NCBI GenBank assembly: GCA_036971715.1
Contig: JAVHJL010000008.1
Span: 620,001-684,000, forward strand
Direction of reading: 5' to 3'
Length of the DNA: 64,000 nucleotides
Source of the DNA: Arthrobotrys musiformis
Lineage: Eukaryota > Ascomycota > Orbiliomycetes > Orbiliales > Orbiliaceae
Part shown: positions 13,109 through 24,883 of the stretch, one piece after another
Numbering within the stretch: position 1 is the first letter of the stretch
Layout: every line of letters starts with the position of its first letter
Made by a program: the position numbers and the translations under genes
The notes under the pieces: model-generated
The model's database searches: none
What the model saw: the letters and a program-made list of their open reading frames with translations, nothing else
Told to the model about the DNA's origin: nothing

Positions 13109-14803
13109 CTACCCCACCGTCATGCCCATATAACTATCCCCCGCATCATCATCCCCGTCTTCTTCATCATCCTCACCCGCCTTCATCGCCCCTACGAGTT
13201 TTAAAACCTCCGCGACGCTACCTCTAACCTCCCTCTCAAACATCCTATTAATCACCCCCTCCACCCCGCCTTCATCAGTCTTAACCCTCTTCCGCGCTCT
13301 CTTCCTCGCATTCCTGCTCTTCCCCGGCAACGAGATGGAATGTATCGCTATAAACCTCTCCGCATCAACCGTAAACAACCCGACTTCCTCTCCACCGCCA
13401 GATCTCAAGTTAGAGACCGTATGAAGGAGGTGTAAACTCCACACCCCCGCCGTGAGTTGCGAAAATAAATGCGCGCGGGGCCAGGTCCAGTCCGTGGTTT
13501 TCACGGGGATGATACCACCGGGTGAAGGTGTTATCGCAGCAAGGAGGGATAAAACATCCGTAGTCGACAATTCCATCCTTTTATCCGAATACTCTCGGGC
13601 GATTTGAAGGATCACGCAGAGGAGGTTTGCGTTTAAGCCTTCTATTTCCAACCGAGGCGGGATTTCGTCGTCGAGGGTTAGGAGGGATTTATTCACCCCT
13701 TCGCCCTTTCTGTGGATTTCTGTGAGGGTTTTTGTGGATGGGAAGAGGGTTTTGTAGGCTTGTTTGCGGATTTGTCGGCCGATGGTCCAGACTGTGGATG
13801 TTGTCACGTCCTCCAGTAGGACGGGGAGGTAGATTTCTATCTCCCCATCATTACGGACGGCGGGGTGGCAGAGGTGTTTGTATGAGGGTGAGGAGTAGAT
13901 TACCTCCGCCGCCCGGGAGTCGATGACTTCCACCCCATCACTGGTGTTTTTGGGAAGTAGGTATTCTTCTCCGAACTCCTTGCTGATATTAACATCCCCA
14001 ACTTTTCCGCCGTTGAGGATCCTTGCGGCGCGGAGGGTGTCTCTGATACTCAAGCACCACGCGAGTTTAAGTATCCCCCCCTCCCCGCCGCCGAGTTTCT
14101 GCGAAATGGAGTAGGGTGACCAGAGACTAACCTTCACCCCACCTTCGAAATCCACGTCCTCGAGCATAACCACCCTACTCCCCTTCGAATGCGGATAAAC
14201 CAATAAATCCGAGTCGGCGGTGAATACAACGCCATCAACCCCAACGGCAACAGCAGCGCAAAAGGCATCAGCCTCCCCTGGTACCACCCTACTAAATTTT
14301 CCAAACCTCTCGTGCGTCTTCACGGCCGTTATGAACGCAGCGATCAGGAACGGGGGCGTCGGGTTCCATCCGCCTTTCGTCAGGTCCACCACGGACGGTG
14401 AGACTGATCTCAGCCAGCTGAGGCTTTTGATTGTACTTTGGATCCGTGAGGTTCTAGTTGTGGTTTTGTAATATGGGAGATGACCGTCGATGAATATGTT
14501 TACTCTACCCCGTTAGCTTCAATGTGACTATAACGAGGGCGTGTCGAATAGATACATCTCAAACCCCTCCTCCAGCTTCTCCAACCACGACACCACGCTC
14601 CTCATGTAATTTCCATAATCAAATCCCAGAACGGAATTAACCCGTTCCTCTTTGCTGAACTTTTTTATATACCGATTGAAAAGAAAATGCGCGAGCGCGG
14701 AGCCGTCTATTACTGCCGCCGGACGGGTGGAATCGGCCGGGAATACCGCCTGCTTCGGCTTTTCGATCCGAGAGAGATGGGCTAACAGCTGGGGGATCCC
14801 CAT
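13109..14803 (-). CDS. Asteroid/XPG-type nuclease-domain protein
   Basis: Minus-strand exons 14556-14803 and 13109-14504 give 547 residues. The 51-nt intron has a GTATCT donor, a GCTAAC branch and a TAG acceptor, and joins EEGFEI to VNIFIDGHLP. The start MGIPQLLAHL is the usual N-terminus of FEN1/XPG-type proteins. Metal-binding acidic residues are in place: VIDGSA (about residue 32), FIDGHLP, GEADAFCAAVA and FTADSDLLVYP, matching XPG-N and XPG-I blocks. The layout fits the Asteroid family, whose cellular role is poorly known; MKT1-type proteins are a more distant alternative. The C-terminus has a basic stretch (RNARKRARKRVK) that could be a nuclear signal, then an acidic tail. The next minus-strand gene starts upstream of it, with 199 bp between the two models. 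Confidence 0.8.
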
Positions 14804-15002
14804 ATCCCAATTTCGATCTCGTCCCTCGACGAGAAAATGTTCGGAATAAGCAGAGAATATTGAAAAAGAGATGGGAAAAGTAAATGCAACATCTACAACA
14901 CAAAGTCGAAGCCTTCACAAAACCGAATCAATTCTGCAAAAAAACGTAAACTCCATAACCAAAAAAGAACGAAGCCCCGGGGGAAACATCACGAAAGACC
15001 AA

Positions 15003-16231
15003 TCAACCCCCCGCCCAAACCTCCAGCTCGATATCGACAACCACAACCTTATTAACCCCCTTATAAGGCCAAGCACTCCTCATAACACTAGCATTAACCA
15101 TCAAAGTCTCCCCATCCCTCAACCCAACCCCTCCAAACATCCTCGTCCGCTCCGTAACATCAACCACACTCATCTTCCCCGAAATCCTCTCATCAACCGC
15201 TCCGGGATCAATCCACTCCATCTGCGCGTGATCATGCGTAAACCCTTCAACCTTCTCCGCCATCCTTTTCGTCCCCGTACTCGCCTCCTCTACCTCCTTC
15301 TCAGTTTTTTCCCCAGGCGTAGGGACTCGTAGTTTATCCCCATCCTCCTCGGCTTCGAGGTAGGAGCACGCGCAACCTTCTTCCATACCGCTTACATGCC
15401 TCCCATCCCGCCACATAACCCTCTGCACCCCCCTCCCCTCATGAATATGTCCAAAAACATGTAACATCGGCCTCACCTTCCAACAAGCCCTCCGTAATCC
15501 TTCACACCCCTTATGCGTCTCCACAACGCCATGACCGATCGATACCGGCCATCCATCTAGATGCGAGTACGGAGGACCGTGGGTAATTAATACATCCGTT
15601 TCATCGGGTATATCTTCCCATATATCGCTGGAAGCCTGTGATGGATACGGAGGGTATTGGAATGCCCATCTACTCCCGGAGCAGAGGTTGTTAACATTCG
15701 TGATGTGCATGGGGGTGTATGGTGATCCGAAGACTTTGAAGTGAGTGCCTGGACCTGTCGGTGAGGTGAGGATTATGTGCTCCGATGCGTGGTTTAGGAA
15801 GGTTATGGATGGGTGTAGAGATGGTGGGGAGAATAGCGAGAGAGAGGCTTGGGGATCTTGCGGGGATTGGGTGTGCCAGTTGTGGCCGTAGGAGGCGTAG
15901 AATTCCGGGTCGAGGGTTAATTCGTGATTCCCTTATAAATATCAATATCGATGTATCATCCCAGTGAAATGAATATGAACGCCTTACCGGCGACGATGAT
16001 AGCTCTTTCCACCACCCCCTCCTTAACCAACCGCTCAATCCACTCCACCGTCTTCTTCAACTCCGTATAAGTCCCCAGCTTCGTCATATCCCCAGCATGA
16101 ATAAGCACATCCCCCTTGGGCACCTTAAACCCACCCTTGTACGGCGACAAATTATGCGTATCACCCATACACACAAACCTCGTCTTCCTCACCTTCTTTG
16201 TCGACACAGCCGGCTCCGGCACGGCAGACAT
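15003..16231 (-). CDS. Calcineurin-like metallophosphoesterase, MPPED type
   Basis: Exons 15988-16231 and 15003-15931 (56-nt intron, donor GTAAGG) give 390 residues. All metallophosphoesterase blocks are present in order: GDTHN (residues 23-27), HAGDMT (about 49), GNHE (about 82, rebuilt across the splice junction), THGPPYSHLD and GHIHEGRGV. This order and spacing match MPPED1/MPPED2-like enzymes, which hydrolyse phosphodiesters in vitro; the physiological substrate in fungi is unknown. The C-terminal about 90 residues after GHIH are variable and charged. I start at 16231 because the metal site follows at the usual distance. An in-frame ATG at 16426 would add 65 residues with a strongly basic patch (KRHKRKKGKRKSR) that could change localisation. 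Confidence 0.85.
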
Positions 16232-16565
16232 GATCGATGAATAAATGTGTTGCGGCGGTAACCCCCGTTTTGTCTTCGGACGTGAGAATTGAAACAATGG
16301 ATATCGCGACTTCCTTTTCCCCTTCTTCCTTTTGTGGCGTTTATCGTCGTCGGTGGGGGGATGGCGGGGTGTGAGAGAGGGGTGGGATGGGGACCAGGGG
16401 AGCCACGTGGGGAGCTCGGACGGCATGTATTCCCACGTCTGTGCGTGTACTCATATGTATACGGATTCGTGAACGTAAGGCTTCAGCTAGAACTTTAGCT
16501 TCGATGTCGGCGGTAAGTCACATACGACAGGGCTGAAACGAGCGGGTGCATGATATCGTATTGGA

Positions 16566-17197
16566 TCATGCATGAGAGTCATCTGGAAGAGCATCGGCGG
16601 GACGTGCAGCCAAAGGCGCAGAGCGATCGCTGCCAACACGATAATCCGCAAAATACCACATGGCAAACATGCGAATCATCGTAGGAACGAGGATACATAT
16701 AGCTGCATGAGATAGAATTAGAACGGTGAATGAAGGAACGAAATGACGATGATGGTTGAGAAACATACCTGTGGAGGGCGATGGTGGTCGTGGGTGATGG
16801 GAATAGTCTACGAAGCTACAGTTCTACGATCACGAAGGGCGATGGTATTTATTGAAGGAGAAACCGGTCACGGACTTACACAAACCTCAGAATGAATCTT
16901 CGATTTGATAAGAACGATGACGATGATGGAAATTGTGATTATAAACAGGATGAAGAATGAAAAGAAATTAAAAGTAATGATGAAACAATCCCTCCACTGA
17001 GGACTGCCGCATTTGTAGTGATGATAATAATAATAAACAAGAAAAGAAAAGACCCATTGATAGAAAAGAAAAAAGAGAACAAACAAGACCGTTGTATCCA
17101 GATCATATGAGTAAAAGAGCAATCAAAGTAGGGTAAAGTGATACGAAAGACAGGATTTCATGAAGAGTTATAATTCATTCCATACCTTTCCTCCCAT
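16566..17197 (-). CDS. Possible small membrane protein, 4 exons
   Basis: A tentative 106-residue model: exons 17186-17197 (ATG GGA GGA AAG), 16880-16996, 16769-16823 and 16566-16702. All three junctions keep the frame with GT/AG borders (donors GTATGG, GTAAGT, GTATGT; introns 189, 56 and 66 nt). The second exon encodes WRDC followed by a strongly hydrophobic segment of about 27 residues, ending in basic KSKIH, which looks like a single membrane helix. A second hydrophobic stretch (AICILVPTMIRMFAMWYF) follows a Cys/Pro-rich linker. I recognise no family. The tiny first exon and low complexity make chance assembly possible; if real it is a short single- or double-pass membrane protein. Confidence 0.35.
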
Positions 17198-17226
17198 AGA
17201 CAGTACCGTTACTGTGTAGTTATCCT

Positions 17227-18156
17227 TTACAAGATGATCATGACACCAACCATCCCGACAAGACCAGCAACCATTCCAACGAACCCTCCGTTGTTGACAA
17301 GGCTGGTGGCAGAGCCAGCGTACGGAGGAGGAACATAGGAAGGGAGAGCGGTAGGAGAGGTGTTGTTGTTACCTGGGTTGTACTCCGAGGGAGTTGATGG
17401 CTCACTGCTAGGAGGAGGATAGTAGACGACAGGAGTGGTGGTTGGGTAAACGACCGGAGACGGAGTCTCGGGTTGATAGAGAGAAGCCGGGGTGGTGTTC
17501 TCGTATGGAACAGGAGTCAAGGTTGGAGTGTACGGAACATACCCGGCCTCAGAAGATGGTGTTGGTGGGCAGGAAGTGGTGGTAAGCGTGGTCCAGGAGC
17601 CGGCCTTGGAGGACGAAGGTCCGTAGGGCTCATAGGGCTTGGAGGCCTCGTAGGTGGAGATTGAGACGGTGAGGGTAGACTCCAAGATGGAAGTAACAGT
17701 CGTGGTTGGCTCTTCCTCAGGTCCATACGGGTAGGGGTAGCCAGAAGGGACGGTGGTCTCAACCGGCTCGGAGGACGGGCCAGAGTACCCAGCGGTGGTA
17801 GGTTCAACCTCAGACTTGGGGCCATACGGAGCAGATTGGGACGGCTCGTCTGGGAATACGGTAGAAGCGGGGAGACTTAGCCTGTGGTCATGACCTAAAG
17901 CAGTCACAACGGAGAGATTACTTACATGGAACGGTCGACTTGTTGTAGTCGTATGAAGTCCAAGACGCGGTCTCACACTCGGTGGTGGTTGGGACCGGCT
18001 CAACGGACTTGGATTCTACGCAATCCGTCAGCACCACAATACTCACTCTTTTCAACGATGATGAAAAAAAAAAAAGAACTTACCTTGTCCGTAAGGAGCC
18101 GCCATCGCTCCAACGCTCATAAGAGCACCGACGAACAAAACAACGGTAGACTTCAT
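17227..18156 (-). CDS. GPI-anchored Tyr/Pro-rich cell-surface protein
   Basis: Exons 18084-18156, 17926-18015 and 17227-17849 give 261 residues. The start MKSTVVLFVGALMSVGAMAAP is a signal peptide. The body is rich in Ser, Thr, Pro and Tyr, with repeated PYGP-like elements (APYGPK, YPYGPEEEP, YEPYGPSSS) and two Thr/Pro stretches likely to be O-glycosylated. The C-terminus (SLVNNGG followed by about 18 hydrophobic residues) is a typical GPI-attachment signal. It is therefore probably a structural wall or plasma-membrane surface protein with no enzymatic domain. The first intron has a textbook CTGAC branch. The second splice is less certain: a 76-nt intron (acceptor CCCAG) is used, while the nearer acceptor would leave only 31 nt, which is too short for normal splicing. 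Confidence 0.75.
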
Positions 18157-19372
18157 CTTGAAGACAGGTGAGAAGAAAGGGATGACGATGAATCGATAAA
18201 CGATAGATGACAGGGTTTAACGAAAGTCGTGGAGAGGGAAGAGGACGAGAGATAAGATGAGTGAAGATGGGGATGGTTGGTTGTTCGAAAGAGGAGGAGA
18301 TGAGAGTGTGTGTGAGCAGGGTGAAGAGGGAAGGAGGGAGAAGAGAAGAAGGAAGGAAGAGAAGAGAAGAGAGAGAGGGAGAGAGTGGGGGGAGGGGGCT
18401 CCTTTTATAGGCTTCACTCTCAGCTGGGATCAACTCAACCCAACTCGCTGTTTATTCCGTAGACGTCTTCAATCAACCAATATTATTTATTTATTTGTTG
18501 ATATGGTGATATCGCAGGCTTCTTTGTGACTGGCTTCAAGCTCGGCGTTCCTTCAGGTGCCCTAACCACGCCCTAATGACGTTCCCCATATCACCATCCC
18601 ATCATCTATCAACTCAGCTACTATCTCGATAAGAGGGTGGATGGCTATAGTAGAAGCTCCCAAAGCTACCAAGGAAGTCGACAATAGCCATTCGTATCTA
18701 TATTGGGGGCTATACGAGCTATGTATCATGTATTCTAGTCCATAACCCTCGAAACCTATATCTTTCAGTACTAGTATCGATATCAGATATCCAGTAGTAT
18801 ATGGTAGCAAGGGGATTGCATTACAAGGCCCTCAGGGCTACTGTATTCCACCTACCCGGTAACTGATATAAACGGTTCACTTGTAGACTGTAATTCAGTC
18901 CTTCTATGGATTGAAAGGTATGCAGTCGCATTCTACGCTCAATATTATACAAAATCCAACACTGTTTATATACAACCAAGCGTTGGCATGATATATCATG
19001 ACATTGGCCTCGAGATCAGTACATTGGTATCTAATTCTTCATATTATGGCTATGAAATCCATCACAGAGAATCCTTGAAGTCGAATTAGCAAAGCCTTCA
19101 ACATGGAACCCGTTGGATACGATGCCAGTTAAAACCGTTCCACCAGTGACACCTCGAGATACACCATCCTCGTCTAGGCACGACGAATATGTATATCGTA
19201 TACTCACATAATATCAGCTACGAACACTTGAAACAATATCCCCCTCTCCCTGTAGACAAATTTATCCCAATACCGTGTCCGAAAATGAGTAAGAATGACA
19301 TCTCGAATAGCTTTATGACTTCATACACACTCAATTCTCCATCTCACAGTATAACCCACCCAAAGAAAGCAA
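18157..19372. other. Intergenic stretch, 1.2 kb
   Basis: No supported gene. The first 260 bases upstream of the GPI-protein gene are purine-rich on the plus strand (GAGAGG-type runs, about 18285-18400), that is C/T-rich in the sense direction of that gene, a common feature of fungal core promoters. Confidence 0.5.
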
Positions 19373-21937
19373 ATGCTATCCGAAGGAGCCGCATCACCCT
19401 ACACCCCACCAATCAGAAATCCAAACGTGCCAGATCTAAAATACCGACCCACAAAACCGCCAGCAGCACACACCATCCCTCCCAAAGTCAAAGGAGACGA
19501 GGGTGTAAAAATACGAAGCCCGCAAAGGAGAGGTGCAGTCTTCGTGCGATCTCTGTCCGAGCTCTGCGCGGAAGGACGAATACCCCGAAGAGAGGAGCGA
19601 GATCGAGAATTCGGTCTTCGAGGGCAGGATTCACCAAGTTCGCAATCCGATAGCGGCTTCGATTCGCCCCCCAGCGATTCCCCGGTGGAAAGTCGACGTG
19701 AGCGCCCGGAAAGACGTACATCACGGAAAAAACGTCGTGAGCGTCTGGAAAGACGTACGTCACAGAAGCTTAAGGAGGAACGCCACCGAGAACACCGTCC
19801 TCGAAGGGAAGAGCGGCCGCTAAAATTACAGTATCACGGCGGTTCCGATTTACTCCTCGACGACCCCCCTCCACCAGAAAAGCGGCCCGAAAGTCCTGAA
19901 ATCGCAAAGAAGCTAAATAGGAGAGAGAAAAAGGAGAAAGGGAAAAAAGAGAAAGAGAAAGATAAAAAAGAAAAAGAAAAAGACAACAAAAAGAGAGACA
20001 AAGAAAAAGAAGAAGAAAGAGGTAACGAAAAGGAAAAAGAAAAAGACAAAAAACCCGGCATAATAGAAAACCTAATGCAAAAGCTCAAAGACGCAAAAGA
20101 AGACCGCCGCCGCGCCGAAGCCCGCAAGAACCAAGAAAAAATATACGGCGCCCTACCAAAGGATCGAGAAGTCCCCAATAGCTCACGAGATCAAGGAATC
20201 CGTAGCGCAGAGCAAAGCTATGGTGGATCCTCGTCCAGAGCGGGGCAATACGCACCCTCCCCTCGACACGATGAATTACACTATAGAGTGAAACCAGACT
20301 CAAAGCTTCGAAGGGAAGTAGATTCAGGCTATAAAGGACCTTCTTCGCATAGGCCAAAAGATCAAGAGTCTGATGAGGAAGACCTCGACGCCCTGGAAGC
20401 ACGGATTAAGGTCATGGAAAGGGAGCTCCAAGAGGAAAAAGAAGCCATGGAAGAAGAAGAACGAAAGTTCTCAACAAAAATGCAGAGCCTCAAGGTAGGA
20501 TCCCCCAAGCCCGAACCAGCGACGGGCGAAAATTCACAATACACCGAATACACCGTCGAAAAAAACAGATCGGAGCTTCAAAGCTGCCAAAGGAAGATCG
20601 TCGACCAAATGCCATACGAGGATGCAGGGGCATACGCAAACGACGCATATTTCCCAGACGAAGGTGACACTGGACTCCCCAAACCGTACGAACTCCCCCT
20701 ATCAGACGGCTACGACCATGATCTCCGAATATCCAAAAAACACAACGCCGGCTGCTTCGGCGCCACCGCCATCCTAGAAGTCCTAAATGACTCTTCGTCA
20801 AGCGTAACCCGTAGGTGGTATACACCCGTCAAAACTGGACAGAGGATAATCGCAAAGAGAATAACCGCGTGTGACCTCGTCCGTGCTAGGTCGTGGAAGA
20901 CGGAATCGGACATGTTGAAGCACTTGGCCTCGGCACAACCTTCGGCTGCTAATGTTCTAAAGATTTTAGGAAGACTAGCACCATCCCGCGGGGACCCCTA
21001 TGGGCATATTTTCACCGAATTGTGTAGCTTGGGAGATGTGAACGAAATGCTCTCTAAATATATGGAACAAAGGCCAAGGTACGAACACTCAACCAGCTAA
21101 ATATCCTCACCCATCCTAACGTTTCAAATTCAAAATAGGACGTTCATGCCGGAGGCATTCGTGTGGCAGCTAACCATAGACATGGGTAAGGCCCTCCTCT
21201 TCCTAAACAGAGGCATAGATAACCGCAAAAGGGAAGGAATCCCAGGCTGGAAACCAATGGTCCACAACGACATCAAAATGAACAATAGTAAGCACTACCT
21301 CTTAAAAATATTTGACCCAGAACCAATATAACATTCTGAATAAAAAACAGTTTTCATGAAACCCCGTCCAAAGGGCGCCAATAACATCTATCCCCTCTTC
21401 GTCCTCGGCGACTTCGGGCTATGTAGCTTCGAAGGCAACCCAGCACCACCATCGTGTCCAATTTTCATGTCACCGGTACGAAATTCGGCTCCATTAACTC
21501 CATTATAACCCCTAATCCATCCACTAACTACCTAGGTAAACTAACACCCACAGCAACGCTACAACTCCTTCTTCAAACCCACCCCTTCAAACCACAAAGA
21601 CGACATCTTCTCCCTCGGCGTAACCCTCTTCGTCCTCGCCAACGGTTTCTTCCCGTTCAGGGACAAAAAGGACCCGCGACAACCACTAGACTTCACCCAA
21701 AGAGTCGACCATAAAAACCCCTTCCGTAAGGGATTCTGTCAGGTAATTAATAGGTGTACATCTCGAGATCCGGATACACGGCCTACCGCGCGAGAATTGA
21801 TCGGGTTGATAGTGGGGCTTATTGAAGCTAAAGGGTGGACTAAGGAGGGAAGCAGGGAGAGGTTGTGGAGGGTGGATTGGATGGAGAAGAGTAAAGCTTT
21901 GGCGTGGAAGGACCAGAAGCAGAATGTTGAGATCTAG
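19373..21937 (+). CDS. Divergent protein kinase-like protein with Lys/Glu-rich N-terminus
   Basis: Exons 19373-21078, 21139-21287, 21351-21475 and 21554-21937 give 787 residues. Residues 1-430 are highly charged: an RRERxERRTS repeat, a K/E-only block at about 180-235 (codons AAA/AAG/GAA/GAG), and a predicted coiled coil at about 335-375. A kinase-like domain follows: Gly-containing loop at about 459-465, IIAKRI with the ATP-anchoring Lys (about 494), VHNDIKMNN catalytic loop (about 609), GDFG (about 638), DDIFSLGVTLFVLANG (subdomain IX) and RPTARELI (subdomain XI). The catalytic loop reads HND rather than HRD, so it is a non-RD kinase; Asp, Lys and the Asn metal ligand are retained, so it may be active. 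No named family was recognised; similar solitary kinase-like domains are expanded in some filamentous fungi. The third intron contains two candidate acceptors; only CCACAG keeps the frame open. Confidence 0.75.
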
Positions 21938-22784
21938 ACCGACGGCAAGGCGAACTCCGGTCTTAGCATAGTAAATTGTGCCACGGGATTGTTATTAATA
22001 GAATGTTGTAGGTAGGTCTGGCGAGGGGTAGGTAACTACGCCACGTGGTATTTTGAGATCCTTCCGATTGCGAGCTTGGTATTCAGGTCTGCGGCACTCC
22101 AATGCTTAAACTCCGGGAATCTAAATATCTATACCTCTTCTCTTAATTCCAACCATCAAATCTAGTTTCAAGAGGGGCAGAAACACTAATTAACCACAAT
22201 GCATCAATGCCGTGTTGAGCGGTCGACCAGTGCGTGGGGAATACTAACACCAACCCCGAGCTCACGCAGAAACAAATTAATATTCCGGCCAACAGCCAGC
22301 CTGCGGCGCGGCTAAAAACGTTATAATACTAATAGCTACCCAAATTAGCAATTAAACTCGTCGAGCTGGTGAGTTCTATCGGCCTAGAACTAGAATTCGC
22401 AAGTATAAGCATAATGTTTCGGGGAGCTGTTCCGTTTAATACTGTTATACACCTGAGTTGGTGGGATGTTGAACAACTATCCTGAGAGGATTACACGGTG
22501 CTATGTATCTTATAGAGAGGTTAATTTTGTAAGATGGTATATAGCTTACGTATAGCCCCTTTCCCCGTTGTGATCACTATTATTTATTAAAGTATCTAGA
22601 CACCGAAGCACTTCAGTCTGCACCACTCTCATAATATCTCTTTTGTGATTGTTTTATAAAATTTTAAGTTTTTGAGAGGACAAGATAAATACCAACGTAT
22701 AACCCTAAAGGTCTACTATCTTGAATCGATATTCAATTTTATATTTTGAATAAATATAAAAAGCCCCCTCAAAATTTAAAAGCT
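21938..22784. other. Intergenic stretch, 0.85 kb
   Basis: AT-rich, no supported gene or motif. Probably the 3' UTR of the kinase-like gene and the promoter of the next gene. Confidence 0.5.
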
Positions 22785-24242
22785 ATGCTATTGAGAATGT
22801 ACAATCCAATATCCAAGCAGTATGGGTTCTGGCTCTTGATACTCTCGCTCCCCGGGGCACTCACCGCACCACTAGATCACCGAGACTCGAGTCCAAATCC
22901 CGCGGCAATCCCACCCGTCGTGGGTCCCACCGGTACCGATATTGAATTGGCATCGACAGAGGATTTTTGGTCGGGGGAGTTCCCATGTCACGAAGAGACT
23001 GATGGATTAACGGGGACCATTTCGAGGGGGGCGGAATACGTATCCCACCCGGCGAACGACTACGAAAAGGAAACATACAACTTGAGTGATAAAGTCGACT
23101 ATCGAGGGCAGTTTGCCATGCAACCTGCGATTGACTCTGGGTTCTACGATGACGAAAACGAAGACTCCACAACCCCAGATCCAGAGGGAGAGCCGTATAC
23201 GAAACCCCCTCCGCAAGAAGAGGAAGTAGCAATCCCACTTCCACCTCCACCGTCTGAATCAACCCTCCCTCACAAAATCCAAAAACGAAGCGCAGGAGAG
23301 GAAACGGAAACTACAACCCCAAAAACAGCACAAACCCCAACTGCTATAAATACCACTGTTGAAAACCACAAAGCCAAAATGAGTAGCACCACAGCCACCC
23401 CGAACAACACCGCCGAAACCAATACCCCGCCTTCCCCAACTGACGATTCCCCAGCTACAAACCCCACATCCAACATCGAACCCCCCCGACTTATTTCAGA
23501 CCGCGGTTTCAAAAAATCCCAAAGCCTGCTAGCAGTATCATGGCACATGGAATGCGACGATTTCGAAACAGCAGAAAGAAAACACCTAGCAGGTCTGAGC
23601 AGCGTAGACGTTTACACCGAAAACTTCTGGGTACTGGTACGAGAGCGAGGGAAGACGGTGTCCAAAGGCATCTTCTACGACAGGCGTAACATGTGTTACC
23701 AGCTCTGTGCGTGCGTGATAATGATACAAGAACCTCCCAGCAAGATTCCGAAGTTTACCTGTCACCCCCCGATTAGCGAGGTTCAGGGGAGGTCTCGGCA
23801 GGAGATGAAGATGAGGAATGATGCCGCCGATTTTTGTCTTGGGCTTTTCGATTGTAAATGCATGGCGAGGATGACCTTGCGTAAGTCTCCAAGAAAGGGG
23901 ACTAAGTTGGAAAGACCCTTACGTAGGCTTAAGGAAGAAAAGGCGGCGGATAAAGCGTTAGGTGCGGGGGGAAATCGAGCGGGCTTTGGTCGCCAAGACG
24001 GTCTTCCGAGGGATGGGGGTCCTTGGGAGGGTGATTGGACTAAAAAACACAGCGCGTACCCGTACGAACGGCCGGGGGAATTACAATATCTCGCCCCTGG
24101 AGCGAAGGAGCCGTACTACTTGAGCGGGCCTGATAATAGTCCCCAACCGTGGAGTGGGGGCTTTTCTCCGAACTTCGGAAGCCTCGGAAGCGTGATGTCG
24201 AAAAGGTCGGAGACTGGCGGGGACAATGCCCAGTCTGCCTGA
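22785..24242 (+). CDS. Unrecognised secreted protein with central cysteine-rich domain
   Basis: A single-exon frame of 485 residues. I start at ATG 22785 because upstream codons in this frame offer only a TTG; ATG 22797 is an alternative. A hydrophobic stretch (FWLLILSLPGALTAP) 14 residues from the start is a likely signal peptide. Residues about 115-240 are low-complexity Thr/Pro/Glu, with a possible Kex2 site IQKR. A compact domain follows at about 255-375 (HMECDDFETAERKH ... RRNMCYQLCACVIM ... FTCHPP ... DFCLGLFDCKCM) with about nine cysteines, likely disulphide bonded. The last 100 residues are Gly/Pro-rich and basic. I recognise no family; effector, wall or matrix roles are all open. Confidence 0.6.
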   Translation: MLLRMYNPISKQYGFWLLILSLPGALTAPLDHRDSSPNPAAIPPVVGPTGTDIELASTEDFWSGEFPCHEETDGLTGTISRGAEYVSHPANDYEKETYNLSDKVDYRGQFAMQPAIDSGFYDDENEDSTTPDPEGEPYTKPPPQEEEVAIPLPPPPSESTLPHKIQKRSAGEETETTTPKTAQTPTAINTTVENHKAKMSSTTATPNNTAETNTPPSPTDDSPATNPTSNIEPPRLISDRGFKKSQSLLAVSWHMECDDFETAERKHLAGLSSVDVYTENFWVLVRERGKTVSKGIFYDRRNMCYQLCACVIMIQEPPSKIPKFTCHPPISEVQGRSRQEMKMRNDAADFCLGLFDCKCMARMTLRKSPRKGTKLERPLRRLKEEKAADKALGAGGNRAGFGRQDGLPRDGGPWEGDWTKKHSAYPYERPGELQYLAPGAKEPYYLSGPDNSPQPWSGGFSPNFGSLGSVMSKRSETGGDNAQSA

Positions 24243-24883
24243 ACATCCAATGATGCCGATTTCTTTCGAACGCAAATATCACGTCTTTCCAAAGCTTCCT
24301 AGCCAGATTTCCTATTTACTTTCTCATCTCTTTTCGGTATTAATTTTGAGTGCAAGTTCATATGTTACATAATTACCTTCGCTCATTTCCGTTAATCAGA
24401 TTCAAGGCTTAGCCAGTTGTATTTGTCTCGAACCAGACCCCAGTTGTATATATATTTACGCACAATGCATACATCACCCATCAGCATTCTCACTTTTCAA
24501 GCAGCGTGCTGAAACCCACACAGATCCTTCAACAGCCTCGCCACGAAACCAGGCAAACAAACACGATGTCACAAGAATACCTCCTGAAACCCACGATGTT
24601 TCCACGTGTAATTAATGCGTTGTAGTGTTGGATCTGGTGCCACCCCTGTCCATCGTTTGTGTGACCCGAACCTAAATAGAAACGCATGGCTCATAATGAC
24701 TTTCATGCAACAACCTCACGAGCTGGATGCTGTGACTCTCGAGACTAGGTGTGACTCAACTACAACGTCGTGCGGGTGTAATTCCGAGTTTTAAGATCAG
24801 ATTGGAATCCACTTCCCTTTCAGAAGTTCAATCTACTTTCCTTTCAAAAGTTATACCCCCCGATCAAATTTCCGAGAATAAAC
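24243..24883. other. Intergenic stretch, 0.64 kb
   Basis: Nothing recognised. It separates two plus-strand genes and should hold the 3' UTR of one and the promoter of the tRNase Z gene. Confidence 0.5.

Noticed and set aside
14505..14555. Premature stop in the Asteroid-like gene (frame ending DTPSL)
   Set aside because: It lies inside a 51-nt intron with GTATCT donor, GCTAAC branch and TAG acceptor; removal restores the family sequence FIDGHLP.
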